Shown here piece after piece: positions 24,894 through 32,980 of a stretch of 64,000 nucleotides of DNA; the stretch's first letter is position 1, and every line of letters starts with the position of its first letter. Made by a program: the position numbers and the translations under genes. Source of the stretch: Clostridia bacterium (lineage in GTDB: Bacteria > Bacillota > Clostridia > Oscillospirales > CAG-272); NCBI GenBank assembly GCA_017408585.1, contig JAFQUJ010000017.1:179805-243804 (forward strand), given 5' to 3'. The notes under the pieces are model-generated. The model did not search any database and was not told the DNA's origin. It saw nothing but the letters and a program-made list of their open reading frames with translations.

Positions 24894-27326
24894 TTAAATT
24901 TCTGTGAATTTTCCCTTTTCAAAAATTCCTTCTGCTTTCCTCTCTCCATCGAACAGTGTCACCCTGCGACTGTTTTTTACGCCAAGCCAATAGCCCTTAT
25001 AAACCTTGTCGCCATCTGTGAATGTACCCTCTCCGAGCCAAGAGCCATGCCCCCATTCACCCTCGTAAATAGTTTCGTCAGCATATCGCATTTTGCCAAA
25101 GCCGTGAGGAACTCCATTTTCATTTGTTTCGCCCTCGTAAGACTCTATTACCATTACCTTGTGTGGCTTATCCCTTAAAAGTTCTCCGTTTTCAAACTCG
25201 CCCTCATATTTTGAACCGTCAGGTAAAAGCTTAATGCCTCGTAAAAACATACCATTCTCAAATTCGCCTTCAAGGATAGTTCCACAAGAGAGAGTCATTC
25301 TTCCAATACCATCAAGCGCACCATTAATAAACACACCCTCGCAAATAGTCCCGTCCTGTATTGTGAGCCTTCCTTGACCATTGAGTGCGCCCGCCTTAAA
25401 GTTTCCCTCCTCGATTTTTCCATCGCGAGTTATTTTTCCGCAGACGAGTTCCCCATTTTCAAACTCGCCCTCACAAATTGTTCCATCAGTATATACAGCA
25501 TTTCCGTGTCCACAAAGAGAGCTATACTTAAAGTCACCCTCATAGAAATCTCCGCTTGGTAGGGTTACCTTTCCCTTAAATAAATCGTTGTCAAGAAATT
25601 CTCCCTCACGCACAACTCCACTAGGGTCAATTGTCCTTCCTTTGATTAGCTTGGCATTTTCAAATATACCCTCATAAAATACTCCATCCTCGGAAACTCG
25701 TCTGCCCTCTCCGTTTTGGCAATCTCCCTCTAAAAGCAAAGCCCCATCGTTCCATCTGCCCTCGTAGGATCTGCCATCGGGCAGAATAATTTTTCCAAAC
25801 GCAATAAGCTTACCATCAATAAAGCTTCCTTCAAAGGCCGTTTTGTTAGGGTAGGTAATTCTTCCACGCCCCTTTAATTCACCCTCGTTAAACGAACCGC
25901 TATACACAGCTCCGTCGGGGCGAGTGATTTTCCCCTTACCGCAAAGTCGCTCATCGCTATTAAAGACACCCTCTTCAATCTTGCCATCTGGATAAATTAT
26001 TTTTCCTTTTCTTAGCTTGCCAAGTTCAAAAAGTCCTTCTTTTACTATTCCGTCAGGGCATATTATCCTTCCGTTTAATAGCTTGTAATTGCTAAATTTG
26101 CCCTCAAAAACAGTTCCATCAAGATGCGTTATGCTTCCATTTACTAGACCACCATCTTCAAATTCGCCCTCAAAAATTGTACCATCTCTATCAATCTTTT
26201 TTCCGTGTCCGTTCTGGCAATCTCCCTCTAATATTAAAACGCTTGTCCATTCGCCCTCATAGGAAGCTCCGTTAGGAAGTGTTATTTTTCCTTTTTTTAT
26301 GTTGTCATAGTCACAATCAAACTCACCCTCGTGAATTATTCCGTTGGGATAGATAATTTTTCCTGTTATTAAAATCGGTTTTGTATAACTTCTACTGAAA
26401 TCACCCTTCTTGACCGTTCCATCCGGATAAGTAACTGTTCCTGTTACTAGATAACCAATTTCAAATTTGCCTTCTCTAACTTCGCCGTCCGGATAGATGA
26501 TTTTTCCTTGACCATTGAGTGCGCCCGCCTTAAAGCTTCCCTCATGAATTGTTCCATCGGAATAAATTATTTTTCCCTTTACTAGTTCCCCGTTCTCAAA
26601 GTGGCCCTCTCGGATTTCTCCGTCATAGTTAACTATTTTTCCATATCCGCAAAGCTTTTCGTCAACAAATTCTCCCTCGCAAAACTGTCTTTGTATAATA
26701 TCCAGCTTTTTGCCATATCCATTTTCGCAATTTCCTTCTATTCGTAGATAATCAAGCTTTCGCACCCATGTTCCCTTGTAGCTTGTACCATTTGGGTATG
26801 TCACCGTCGTCAATTCAACCGCACCATCATCTGTGCGCTCAATTTTCAAAGCAGTACCATCATCAATTATCCTTGAAACAAGCTTTCCTGCCTTATTTTT
26901 GATCCAAAGCTCTCCGCTTGCCCAATCTCCCTTGTAAACAACTCCGTTAGGAAGAGTGATTTTACCGCGCCTACAAAGTCTTTTTTCATAAAAAAATCCC
27001 TCGCAAACAATTCCGTTTGTGCGTCGCTTTATCCCTTTATAAAGCACATCTTCCTCAAAGCATCCCTCGTGAATTTCTCCATCCGAATAGGTTAGCTTAC
27101 CCTTAACGAGCCTTCCGTTTTCAAAATCGCCCTCATATGTCGTTTTATAATAAATTCTTTTTCCCTTAACAAGTGCTCCGTTTTTGAACAAGCCACTCTC
27201 TACAATATAAAGTCCGATGTCTTTTTCTCCATATCCGTGAGGAAGGTTAGCCTTGTTAACGCCACCATTATAGATTACGCGTCTGCCGTCCTCTTCAAAC
27301 TCAATTCTAACTCTCTTTGATGCCAT
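24894..27326 (-). CDS. Large MORN-repeat protein
   Basis: An 810-aa protein made almost entirely of MORN-type repeats of about 20-23 residues (patterns such as YEGEWxxGxxxGxGK, GExRExGxFExGxLxxG, PDGxxxEG), by eye more than 30 units. No signal peptide or transmembrane segment is visible, so it should be cytoplasmic. MORN repeats form extended beta-hairpin sheets that mediate protein or membrane contacts; bacterial functions are mostly unknown. The ATG follows TAAGGAG. It is monocistronic. Confidence 0.88.
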   Translation of the reverse strand: MASKRVRIEFEEDGRRVIYNGGVNKANLPHGYGEKDIGLYIVESGLFKNGALVKGKRIYYKTTYEGDFENGRLVKGKLTYSDGEIHEGCFEEDVLYKGIKRRTNGIVCEGFFYEKRLCRRGKITLPNGVVYKGDWASGELWIKNKAGKLVSRIIDDGTALKIERTDDGAVELTTVTYPNGTSYKGTWVRKLDYLRIEGNCENGYGKKLDIIQRQFCEGEFVDEKLCGYGKIVNYDGEIREGHFENGELVKGKIIYSDGTIHEGSFKAGALNGQGKIIYPDGEVREGKFEIGYLVTGTVTYPDGTVKKGDFSRSYTKPILITGKIIYPNGIIHEGEFDCDYDNIKKGKITLPNGASYEGEWTSVLILEGDCQNGHGKKIDRDGTIFEGEFEDGGLVNGSITHLDGTVFEGKFSNYKLLNGRIICPDGIVKEGLFELGKLRKGKIIYPDGKIEEGVFNSDERLCGKGKITRPDGAVYSGSFNEGELKGRGRITYPNKTAFEGSFIDGKLIAFGKIILPDGRSYEGRWNDGALLLEGDCQNGEGRRVSEDGVFYEGIFENAKLIKGRTIDPSGVVREGEFLDNDLFKGKVTLPSGDFYEGDFKYSSLCGHGNAVYTDGTICEGEFENGELVCGKITRDGKIEEGNFKAGALNGQGRLTIQDGTICEGVFINGALDGIGRMTLSCGTILEGEFENGMFLRGIKLLPDGSKYEGEFENGELLRDKPHKVMVIESYEGETNENGVPHGFGKMRYADETIYEGEWGHGSWLGEGTFTDGDKVYKGYWLGVKNSRRVTLFDGERKAEGIFEKGKFTEI

Positions 27327-27498
27327 TTTTTGTCTCCTTAAAGTCTATGTCTCTATTATATGTGCATAATGTCACCTGTTATGTGACTATAAAATTTGTA
27401 TTTATAATTATTCTACCACCTTTTACCTTAAAATACAAGATCCTAAGAGACACTTATATAATTTTAGCGCAGGGGTAGTGCTCGAGTTAAAAATGTTG

Positions 27499-27527
27499 TT
27501 GCAATTTTTGTTTTTTTGTGATACAAT
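27499..27527 (+). promoter_or_regulatory. Promoter of the citrate synthase gene
   Basis: TTGCAA (27499-27504), 17-bp spacer, TACAAT (27522-27527). Confidence 0.65.
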
Positions 27528-27573
27528 AGAAAAAATTCTTTATTTTGCTTCAAAAGCAAGAAGGGGGGACATT

Positions 27574-28938
27574 ATGCCCAGAAATTCTTCTGAGATTACG
27601 CCTTACATTGAGGCGCTTGCTTCGCTTAGTAACGAGGCGCATAGCATAACTACTGAAATGTACTACGAGCACGATGTCAAGAGAGGGCTTCGTGACCTTA
27701 ACGGAAACGGCGTTGTTGCCGGTCTTACTGAAATTTCGCAAATTCAAAACAAAATTGTTGGCGCTGACGGTGAGCTTTTGCCCTGTGCCGGTGAGCTTTA
27801 CTATCGCGGAATAAATGTGCGAGAGCTTGTTGCAGGTGCAACAGAGGAAAAGCGTCACGCCTTCGAGGAGTGTGCGTATCTGCTTTTAACCTCTCGCTTG
27901 CCAAATAGCGAGGAGCTTCGCGAGTTCACCTCGACGCTTGGTGCGTACAGAAATCTTCCCTCGTCGTTTGTAAGAGATATTATTCTAAAGGCACCCGGCA
28001 AGAATATGATGAATATTCTCTCTCGTAGCGTGCTTGCGCTTTATGCCTACGACGAAAATCCCGACGATATTTCAATTCCAAATGTGCTACGCCAATGCAT
28101 TGCGCTGATTGCTCAGTTTCCTATTTTGGCAGTATATGGCTATCAGTCATATCAGCACTATCACAATGGTCAAAGCCTGTTTATCCACTATCCAAAGCCG
28201 GAATATGATACCGCCGAAAACCTTCTCCACATTCTAAGAGAGGACGGAAAATTCACAAAGCTTGAGGCAGACCTTCTCGACCTTGCGCTCGTTTTGCATA
28301 TGGAGCACGGTGGCGGAAACAACTCAACCTTTACAACACATGTAGTTTCCTCGTCGGGAACGGATACCTATTCAGCTGTCGCGGCGGCGCTCGGCTCACT
28401 CAAAGGCCCTCGCCATGGTGGTGCGAACATCAAGGTTGTTCAAATGTTCGACGATATGAAGCGTGAAATCGACACAACAAGCGAGGAGGAAATTCGCAAT
28501 TACCTCGTTCGACTTCTCGACAAGCAGGCCTTTGATAAGGCAGGGCTAATTTACGGAATGGGTCACGCAGTTTACTCAATCTCCGACCCTCGCGCGCAAA
28601 TTCTCGAAAAATACGCATATCAGCTCTCCGTTGAGAAGGGTATGGAAAGCGAATATCAGCTTTACAAGACGGTTGCAAGGCTTGCTCCCGAAATTATCGC
28701 AAGCAAGAGAAAAATGTATAAGGGTGTTAGCCCAAATGTTGACTTCTTCTCCGGTCTTGTTTATAGAATGCTCGGCTTGCCCGAGGAGCTTTATACGCCT
28801 ATCTTTGCAGTTGCAAGGATTGCCGGCTGGAGCGCACACAGAATTGAGGAGCTTCAATGCGCAGGCAAGATTATTCGCCCTGCTTATATTGCTGTAAAGC
28901 CTATAACGAGCTACATTCCTCTAGATAAAAGAGATTAA
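27574..28938 (+). CDS. Citrate synthase
   Basis: Condenses acetyl-CoA and oxaloacetate; in anaerobes usually feeding glutamate synthesis. The 454-aa protein fits the longer clostridial citrate/2-methylcitrate synthase group. Catalytic elements are visible: HMEHGGGNNSTF (His near 250), GSLKGPRHGGAN, GMGHAVYSISDPRA and the C-terminal FSGLVYRMLG and RIAGWSAHRIEE. The ATG at 27574 follows AAGGGGGGA; an ATG 96 bp upstream overlaps the promoter and has no site. Strictly, 2-methylcitrate synthase cannot be excluded. Confidence 0.9.
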   Translation: MPRNSSEITPYIEALASLSNEAHSITTEMYYEHDVKRGLRDLNGNGVVAGLTEISQIQNKIVGADGELLPCAGELYYRGINVRELVAGATEEKRHAFEECAYLLLTSRLPNSEELREFTSTLGAYRNLPSSFVRDIILKAPGKNMMNILSRSVLALYAYDENPDDISIPNVLRQCIALIAQFPILAVYGYQSYQHYHNGQSLFIHYPKPEYDTAENLLHILREDGKFTKLEADLLDLALVLHMEHGGGNNSTFTTHVVSSSGTDTYSAVAAALGSLKGPRHGGANIKVVQMFDDMKREIDTTSEEEIRNYLVRLLDKQAFDKAGLIYGMGHAVYSISDPRAQILEKYAYQLSVEKGMESEYQLYKTVARLAPEIIASKRKMYKGVSPNVDFFSGLVYRMLGLPEELYTPIFAVARIAGWSAHRIEELQCAGKIIRPAYIAVKPITSYIPLDKRD

Positions 28939-28942
28939 AATA

Positions 28943-28976
28943 TCAAAAAACAGCCACATATGTGGCTGTTTTTGTG
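28943..28976 (+). terminator. Intrinsic terminator
   Basis: ACAGCCACATATGTGGCTGT palindrome flanked by A6 and T5, just after the citrate synthase stop. Confidence 0.85.
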
Positions 28977-28984
28977 TTTTTTGA

Positions 28985-30457
28985 TTATTCTGCGCCATCT
29001 AGGGCTCTGTCACTTAGTCTTTGAGAGAAGAGCCACGCTGAAATTCTTGCGTTAGTTCCTGCATAGGTCCAAACATTGTGGTCCATTGACTTCTTTTCAA
29101 AGGTGATTTTTGGGTCAAGCCCCAGCTCGTCACACTCTGCCTTAATTGCCTCTACCATTTCGTTTGTGCCTGCAAACGGAACTGTGCCATCGTTTGTTGA
29201 GTGAACTGTCCAAATTGGGAAATCTACCAGATGCTTAGCCATTGAAGGATCTGCGCCACCACAAAGAGGAACTGCCGCGGCAAACATTTCGGTATGGCGT
29301 GAAATTAAATCCCATGTGCCAAAGCCACCCATCGAAATTCCCATTACATAGTAGCGATCCTCGTCGGTTGAAAGCTCGCCCTTTACGCTCTCGAGTAGCT
29401 CAACAACTGCCTTTAGCTCGTTTGACTCAGCGACGCTCTCGGTGCTGTAATTGCCCTGCGCCCAAGGGGTATCAATCCATTGTTCCGGCCAAGACGGGCA
29501 TTGAGGTGCGATTACGATTGCGTCAAAAAATGGTGAATTCTTTTGTGAAAATAGCCCCGGAACCATATTGATAAGCTGTTTTTTGTTATCGTTTCCACGC
29601 TCGCCTGCGCCATGTAGGATTGTAACAACAGGGAGCTTTTCGTTTTCGTTATAGCTTGACGGAATGTAAATTCTGTATGGTAGGGTCGTTCCGTCCTTTG
29701 CAGTAAAGGAGCGTGCCTCAAAGATATTTACAATTGTGTCAGCGGTGAAGGCGTTATCGCCCTTTATGTATTCTGCGTATGTCATGTCCTTGTACTGCGA
29801 TTTGTGGTAAATTATGCTATCCTGTGGCTCAAATGTAGTTTTTTCGCCATCAAAAATTGTCTTTGCAAGCTCCAAGACATAGGGGTATAGACGATTGTCG
29901 GTTGCGTAAATTACAAGGTCATCACCACAAACGCTTATTGCAAAATCGTTTACCTCGTAGAGCTTGCTTGCAACATATTTTGCATTATCTTGATTTGTGC
30001 CAAAAAATATTCTGTGCTCACTCTTTGAGTTTAAAACGCCTTCTGTTTCAAGCGTTACGCCATATTCTGTGGCGATTAGGTCAAGAAACGCATTTGCGTA
30101 TGTCGAAATTTCCTCGTCCTTGGTGTCAAAATAAAACACATAGTCGCTTGTTTTGCCTGAAAATAGGGTTAGCACCTTGTCCTCGGGAGCATCCGGGTCA
30201 ACTATATCGGCAGGGTCGCTTGGCACTTGTTCGCTCTCGGACTCACTTTCGCTTTCCTTTTGGCTTTCTGTTGTGCTTTCACTTTCCTTTTGGCTTTCTG
30301 TTGTGCTTTCGCTTTCCTTTTGGCCTTCTGTTGTGCTTTCGCTACTTGACTCGCTTTTACTCTCGGAGCTTGAGGACTCGTCATTATCGCACGAGAACAT
30401 AGCGAGAGCGCTAAGCACAAGGATAAGCGCTAAAAGCACGCTGATTAATTTTTTCAT
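28985..30457 (-). CDS. Lipoprotein alpha/beta-hydrolase (esterase) with Ser/Glu repeat linker
   Basis: A 490-aa lipoprotein: signal peptide with lipobox MFSC (Cys about 23), a Ser/Glu/Thr-rich linker (about 27-80) containing three tandem 10-residue TTESQKESES-type units, a middle domain (about 95-220), then an alpha/beta-hydrolase with oxyanion HGAGERGND, nucleophile elbow GISMGGFGT (Ser about 385) and a late His in KSMDHNVW. It resembles PHB-depolymerase/feruloyl-esterase-like enzymes, so de-esterification of plant polysaccharides is plausible. Terminators flank it. Confidence 0.82.
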   Translation of the reverse strand: MKKLISVLLALILVLSALAMFSCDNDESSSSESKSESSSESTTEGQKESESTTESQKESESTTESQKESESESESEQVPSDPADIVDPDAPEDKVLTLFSGKTSDYVFYFDTKDEEISTYANAFLDLIATEYGVTLETEGVLNSKSEHRIFFGTNQDNAKYVASKLYEVNDFAISVCGDDLVIYATDNRLYPYVLELAKTIFDGEKTTFEPQDSIIYHKSQYKDMTYAEYIKGDNAFTADTIVNIFEARSFTAKDGTTLPYRIYIPSSYNENEKLPVVTILHGAGERGNDNKKQLINMVPGLFSQKNSPFFDAIVIAPQCPSWPEQWIDTPWAQGNYSTESVAESNELKAVVELLESVKGELSTDEDRYYVMGISMGGFGTWDLISRHTEMFAAAVPLCGGADPSMAKHLVDFPIWTVHSTNDGTVPFAGTNEMVEAIKAECDELGLDPKITFEKKSMDHNVWTYAGTNARISAWLFSQRLSDRALDGAE

Positions 30458-30522
30458 AAATCTCTCCTTAAATTTGTTTGTATATTAAAATTTTACCACA
30501 AAGCAATGCATATGTCAACTAT

Positions 30523-30553
30523 AAAAATAGCGTGATAAAAATCACGCTATTTA
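30523..30553 (-). terminator. Intrinsic terminator of the HtrA-like gene
   Basis: Perfect AAATAGCGTGAT-AAAA-ATCACGCTATTT hairpin, about 10 bp beyond the protease stop. Confidence 0.8.
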
Positions 30554-30561
30554 ATATGCAA

Positions 30562-31866
30562 TTATTTGTACGCCTTTAGGTCAGCGTCGCTGATGGTGAT
30601 TTCTCTCACCTTCTCCTCGCCTGCGCTTGTGAGAACCTTAGTTTTGATGGTGTCGCCTGCGCGTGCGCTAAGAATTGTATCAATAATCTCGTATTGACGA
30701 GTGATATTTACTGTTTTTTCGCCTATGGTGATGCTCAAAATCTTGTCGCCAAGTTCGAACACGCCATCAGCCAGCGAGCCCTCGTTTATAAGAACAACCT
30801 CGCTCCTCTCAAATTTGTCAAGCATACCCGTTTCGGCATTGTAGCTACTCCACGCGGAAACAACCTGAACGCTAACGCCAATTGTGACTCTCATGACGGT
30901 TTCTATTTCGGTGTCAAGACAATAGTGAATAATGTTATCGCTAACGGTGCTGGCAACTCCAACGGGGATTGCGTATCCAATGTTTTCAACATCGGTGCTC
31001 ATTATCTTTGCGTTTACTATTCCAACAAGCTCGCCCCTTGTGTTGAAGAGTCCGCCACCCGAGTTACCGGAGTTTATTGCGGTGTCGGTACGAATTACAC
31101 GGAATTCAACGGAGGTTAGCTCGTCTGCGCCTGTCATGGTTATGTATTCGGAATCAACGCTGACAACGCCTGTTGTGGCTGAAATTCCGTGCGCCTCGGG
31201 GTTGCCGATTGCGATAACTGTATCTCCTGCATATAGCTTTTTGGTTGCGATTTTTGCTTGGCATACGCTACCACCTGCAACCGCTTCCTTGAATATGTCG
31301 CTATTCTCAATTTCAAGAATGGCAATATCGTAATTCATTGAGCCACCGACAAACTTAGCATCAATTGCGCCATTCTCGGTTTCGCCGCCAAATAGGTAAA
31401 GCTTGATTTGGTCGCTTATCTTATTCTCGGTGCTACATTGGTTATCATATACAACATGGTAGTTGGTGATTACAAGCGCGCTTGAATCGTCGTTTATCTT
31501 GTAGATTACGCCGGAGCCTGCCGATGTGTAGGGCTTTGAGTAGCTCTTAGAGGTGAAGCTACAAACGACGCTGACAACAGAGCGAAGTCCCGCGTTGGTC
31601 GCAAAGGAGAGGTCGATTGCCTCGCCATCTATTGTTATTTCGTTTTTGGTGATGTCTTGATTTATCGTTTGGTTAATCGTCGTTTCACCCTCGACAACGC
31701 CGGGGGATTTTAGGCTGTCAAGCCACTCCTGTTGGCTTCCCGTAAATCCGTTTTGAACTGCGATATCGTATGCGCTAAGCCCCGGTGTGCCCTTTACGAC
31801 GATACACGAGGTAAGGCATACGCTTAGCATAGCTATTAAAAGTAGTAGTGAAATTATTTTTTTCAT
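30562..31866 (-). CDS. HtrA/DegP-like trypsin-family serine protease lipoprotein
   Basis: A 434-aa surface protease. Signal peptide with lipobox LTSC (Cys about 21), a short segment GLSAYDIAVQNGFTG common in clostridial surface proteins, a trypsin-like domain with triad His in ITNYHVVYD, Asp in NYDIAILE and Ser in INSGNSGGGLFN, then a C-terminal PDZ-like domain (about 330-430). Degrades or refolds envelope proteins by family analogy. The start at 31866 follows CGGGAGAGA. Its transcript has a 5' leader ending in a terminator-like hairpin, implying attenuation. Confidence 0.88.
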   Translation of the reverse strand: MKKIISLLLLIAMLSVCLTSCIVVKGTPGLSAYDIAVQNGFTGSQQEWLDSLKSPGVVEGETTINQTINQDITKNEITIDGEAIDLSFATNAGLRSVVSVVCSFTSKSYSKPYTSAGSGVIYKINDDSSALVITNYHVVYDNQCSTENKISDQIKLYLFGGETENGAIDAKFVGGSMNYDIAILEIENSDIFKEAVAGGSVCQAKIATKKLYAGDTVIAIGNPEAHGISATTGVVSVDSEYITMTGADELTSVEFRVIRTDTAINSGNSGGGLFNTRGELVGIVNAKIMSTDVENIGYAIPVGVASTVSDNIIHYCLDTEIETVMRVTIGVSVQVVSAWSSYNAETGMLDKFERSEVVLINEGSLADGVFELGDKILSITIGEKTVNITRQYEIIDTILSARAGDTIKTKVLTSAGEEKVREITISDADLKAYK

Positions 31867-31884
31867 AAGCTCTCTCCCGAAAAA

Positions 31885-31911
31885 AGAAAAAAAGAGCACG
31901 CCAAAGCGTGC
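31885..31911 (-). terminator. Terminator-like hairpin in the protease 5' leader (attenuator candidate)
   Basis: GCACGC-TTTG-GCGTGC followed by TCTTTTTTT on the minus strand, between promoter and ribosome binding site of the protease gene. Confidence 0.65.
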
Positions 31912-31980
31912 CCACAAGATGACCCACCCGCTAGCACAAATTGATCCTAAAGGAAATTTGTTGATGAGTTACCTTGCATT
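31912..31980 (-). promoter_or_regulatory. Structured leader of the HtrA-like protease gene
   Basis: About 70 nt of transcript between promoter and attenuator. It contains a CAAATT-TCC-TTTA-GGA-TC-AATTTG stem-loop and a G-rich stretch GCGGGTGGGTCATC. A GTGC near 31937 could compete for the GCAC of the terminator stem. I did not recognise a named riboswitch. Confidence 0.4.
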
Positions 31981-31984
31981 AGTG

Positions 31985-32013
31985 ATTATAGCACACTCTT
32001 TTTTGTTTTGCAA
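31985..32013 (-). promoter_or_regulatory. Promoter of the HtrA-like protease gene
   Basis: TTGCAA (32013-32008), 17-bp spacer, TATAAT (31990-31985) on the minus strand. Confidence 0.75.
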
Positions 32014-32086
32014 TAGTTTTTTGAATATTTTTATAATAAATCGTTCGACAAAATTTTCACTAAATTTTTTGTGTTTATTTTGTGAA

Positions 32087-32749
32087 TTAATCAAAGAGCC
32101 CCAGCTTGTCAAGACGATATTTTGCTCCCTCGTCAAGAAAATGCGTACAAAGCGGTAAAAGCTTGTCAAGAGGAACGAAAACATTTTTGTCATATATGCC
32201 AATCGTGTTAAAGCCCGCATTATGCGCAGTTTTCAAGGCATAATAGGCGTCCTCAAAGACATAGGTTGTTTCCTTGGGCGTGCCAAGATACGATAGCGAC
32301 AGCTCGTAAATCAATGGCTCTCCCTTACCAACTCCAACCTCGCCCGAGGTGAAAATTCTCGAAAAGTATTTTTCCATATCAAGTCTTTTTAAAATTTTCT
32401 CAACGGTAGGTCGGTCTGTTGCGGTGGCAAGACACATTTTGACGCCTCTTCTCGATAGCTCCTCGAGCATTTCGATTGCGCCCTGCTTTGCCATTACAAC
32501 GCTTTCGTACTTTTCCTCCATTGCAGAGTAGATTTTCCTCTTCATTTCCTCAAAGGAAATTGAAATGTCATAGGTGCTGCTTATATGGTCGTACCACGCC
32601 CTCATTCCTGTTTCGAGGAAGCGTCGGTTGGTGTCATCCTCGGGGAAAATTCCCATCTGCTCAAGAACCTCGCCTGCCACCGTTCCCCAATAGTCCATTG
32701 AGTTTAGCAGTGTACCGTCCATATCAAATATTGCGCCTGTGATTTTCAT
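32087..32749 (-). CDS. HAD-superfamily phosphatase (beta-phosphoglucomutase-like)
   Basis: A 220-aa HAD hydrolase of subclass I with an alpha-helical cap. Motif I is FDMDGTLLNS (about 8-17), motif II TATDRP, motif III Lys in GVGKGEP, motif IV FEDAYYALKTAHNAG. Such enzymes dephosphorylate small sugar or nucleotide phosphates; the substrate cannot be assigned. It has its own promoter (32781-32809) and no operon partner. Confidence 0.87.
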   Translation of the reverse strand: MKITGAIFDMDGTLLNSMDYWGTVAGEVLEQMGIFPEDDTNRRFLETGMRAWYDHISSTYDISISFEEMKRKIYSAMEEKYESVVMAKQGAIEMLEELSRRGVKMCLATATDRPTVEKILKRLDMEKYFSRIFTSGEVGVGKGEPLIYELSLSYLGTPKETTYVFEDAYYALKTAHNAGFNTIGIYDKNVFVPLDKLLPLCTHFLDEGAKYRLDKLGLFD

Positions 32750-32780
32750 TTTTATCCCCTCTTTTTTGTAAGCTATATAT

Positions 32781-32809
32781 ATTTTACACTTTTATTCTAA
32801 AAAAGTCAA
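32781..32809 (-). promoter_or_regulatory. Promoter of the HAD phosphatase gene
   Basis: TTGACT (32809-32804), 17-bp spacer, TAAAAT (32786-32781) on the minus strand. Confidence 0.7.
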
Positions 32810-32837
32810 TACTAAATAAATACCAATGCTTTAGAAA

Positions 32838-32884
32838 CAAAAAGAGCAAGAGTAAAAGGATCTGCCCTTTCGCTCTTGCTCTAT
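32838..32884 (-). terminator. Intrinsic terminator of the 760-aa lipoprotein gene
   Basis: AGAGCAAGAG / CTCTTGCTCT stem with an inner AAAGG/CCTTT pairing and a U-tract on the minus strand. Confidence 0.75.
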
Positions 32885-32980
32885 TTATTATTGCAGAAAA
32901 ATTAAACTGAGGCCAATGTGCCACAAGGCACAATTTTTTCGAGCACTATCCTCGATAAAAAGCGCTCAATTAATTTAAAA

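Noticed and set aside
30153-30488. 111-aa open frame opposite the esterase lipoprotein
   Set aside because: It is the antisense shadow of the Ser/Glu repeats and has no ribosome binding site.
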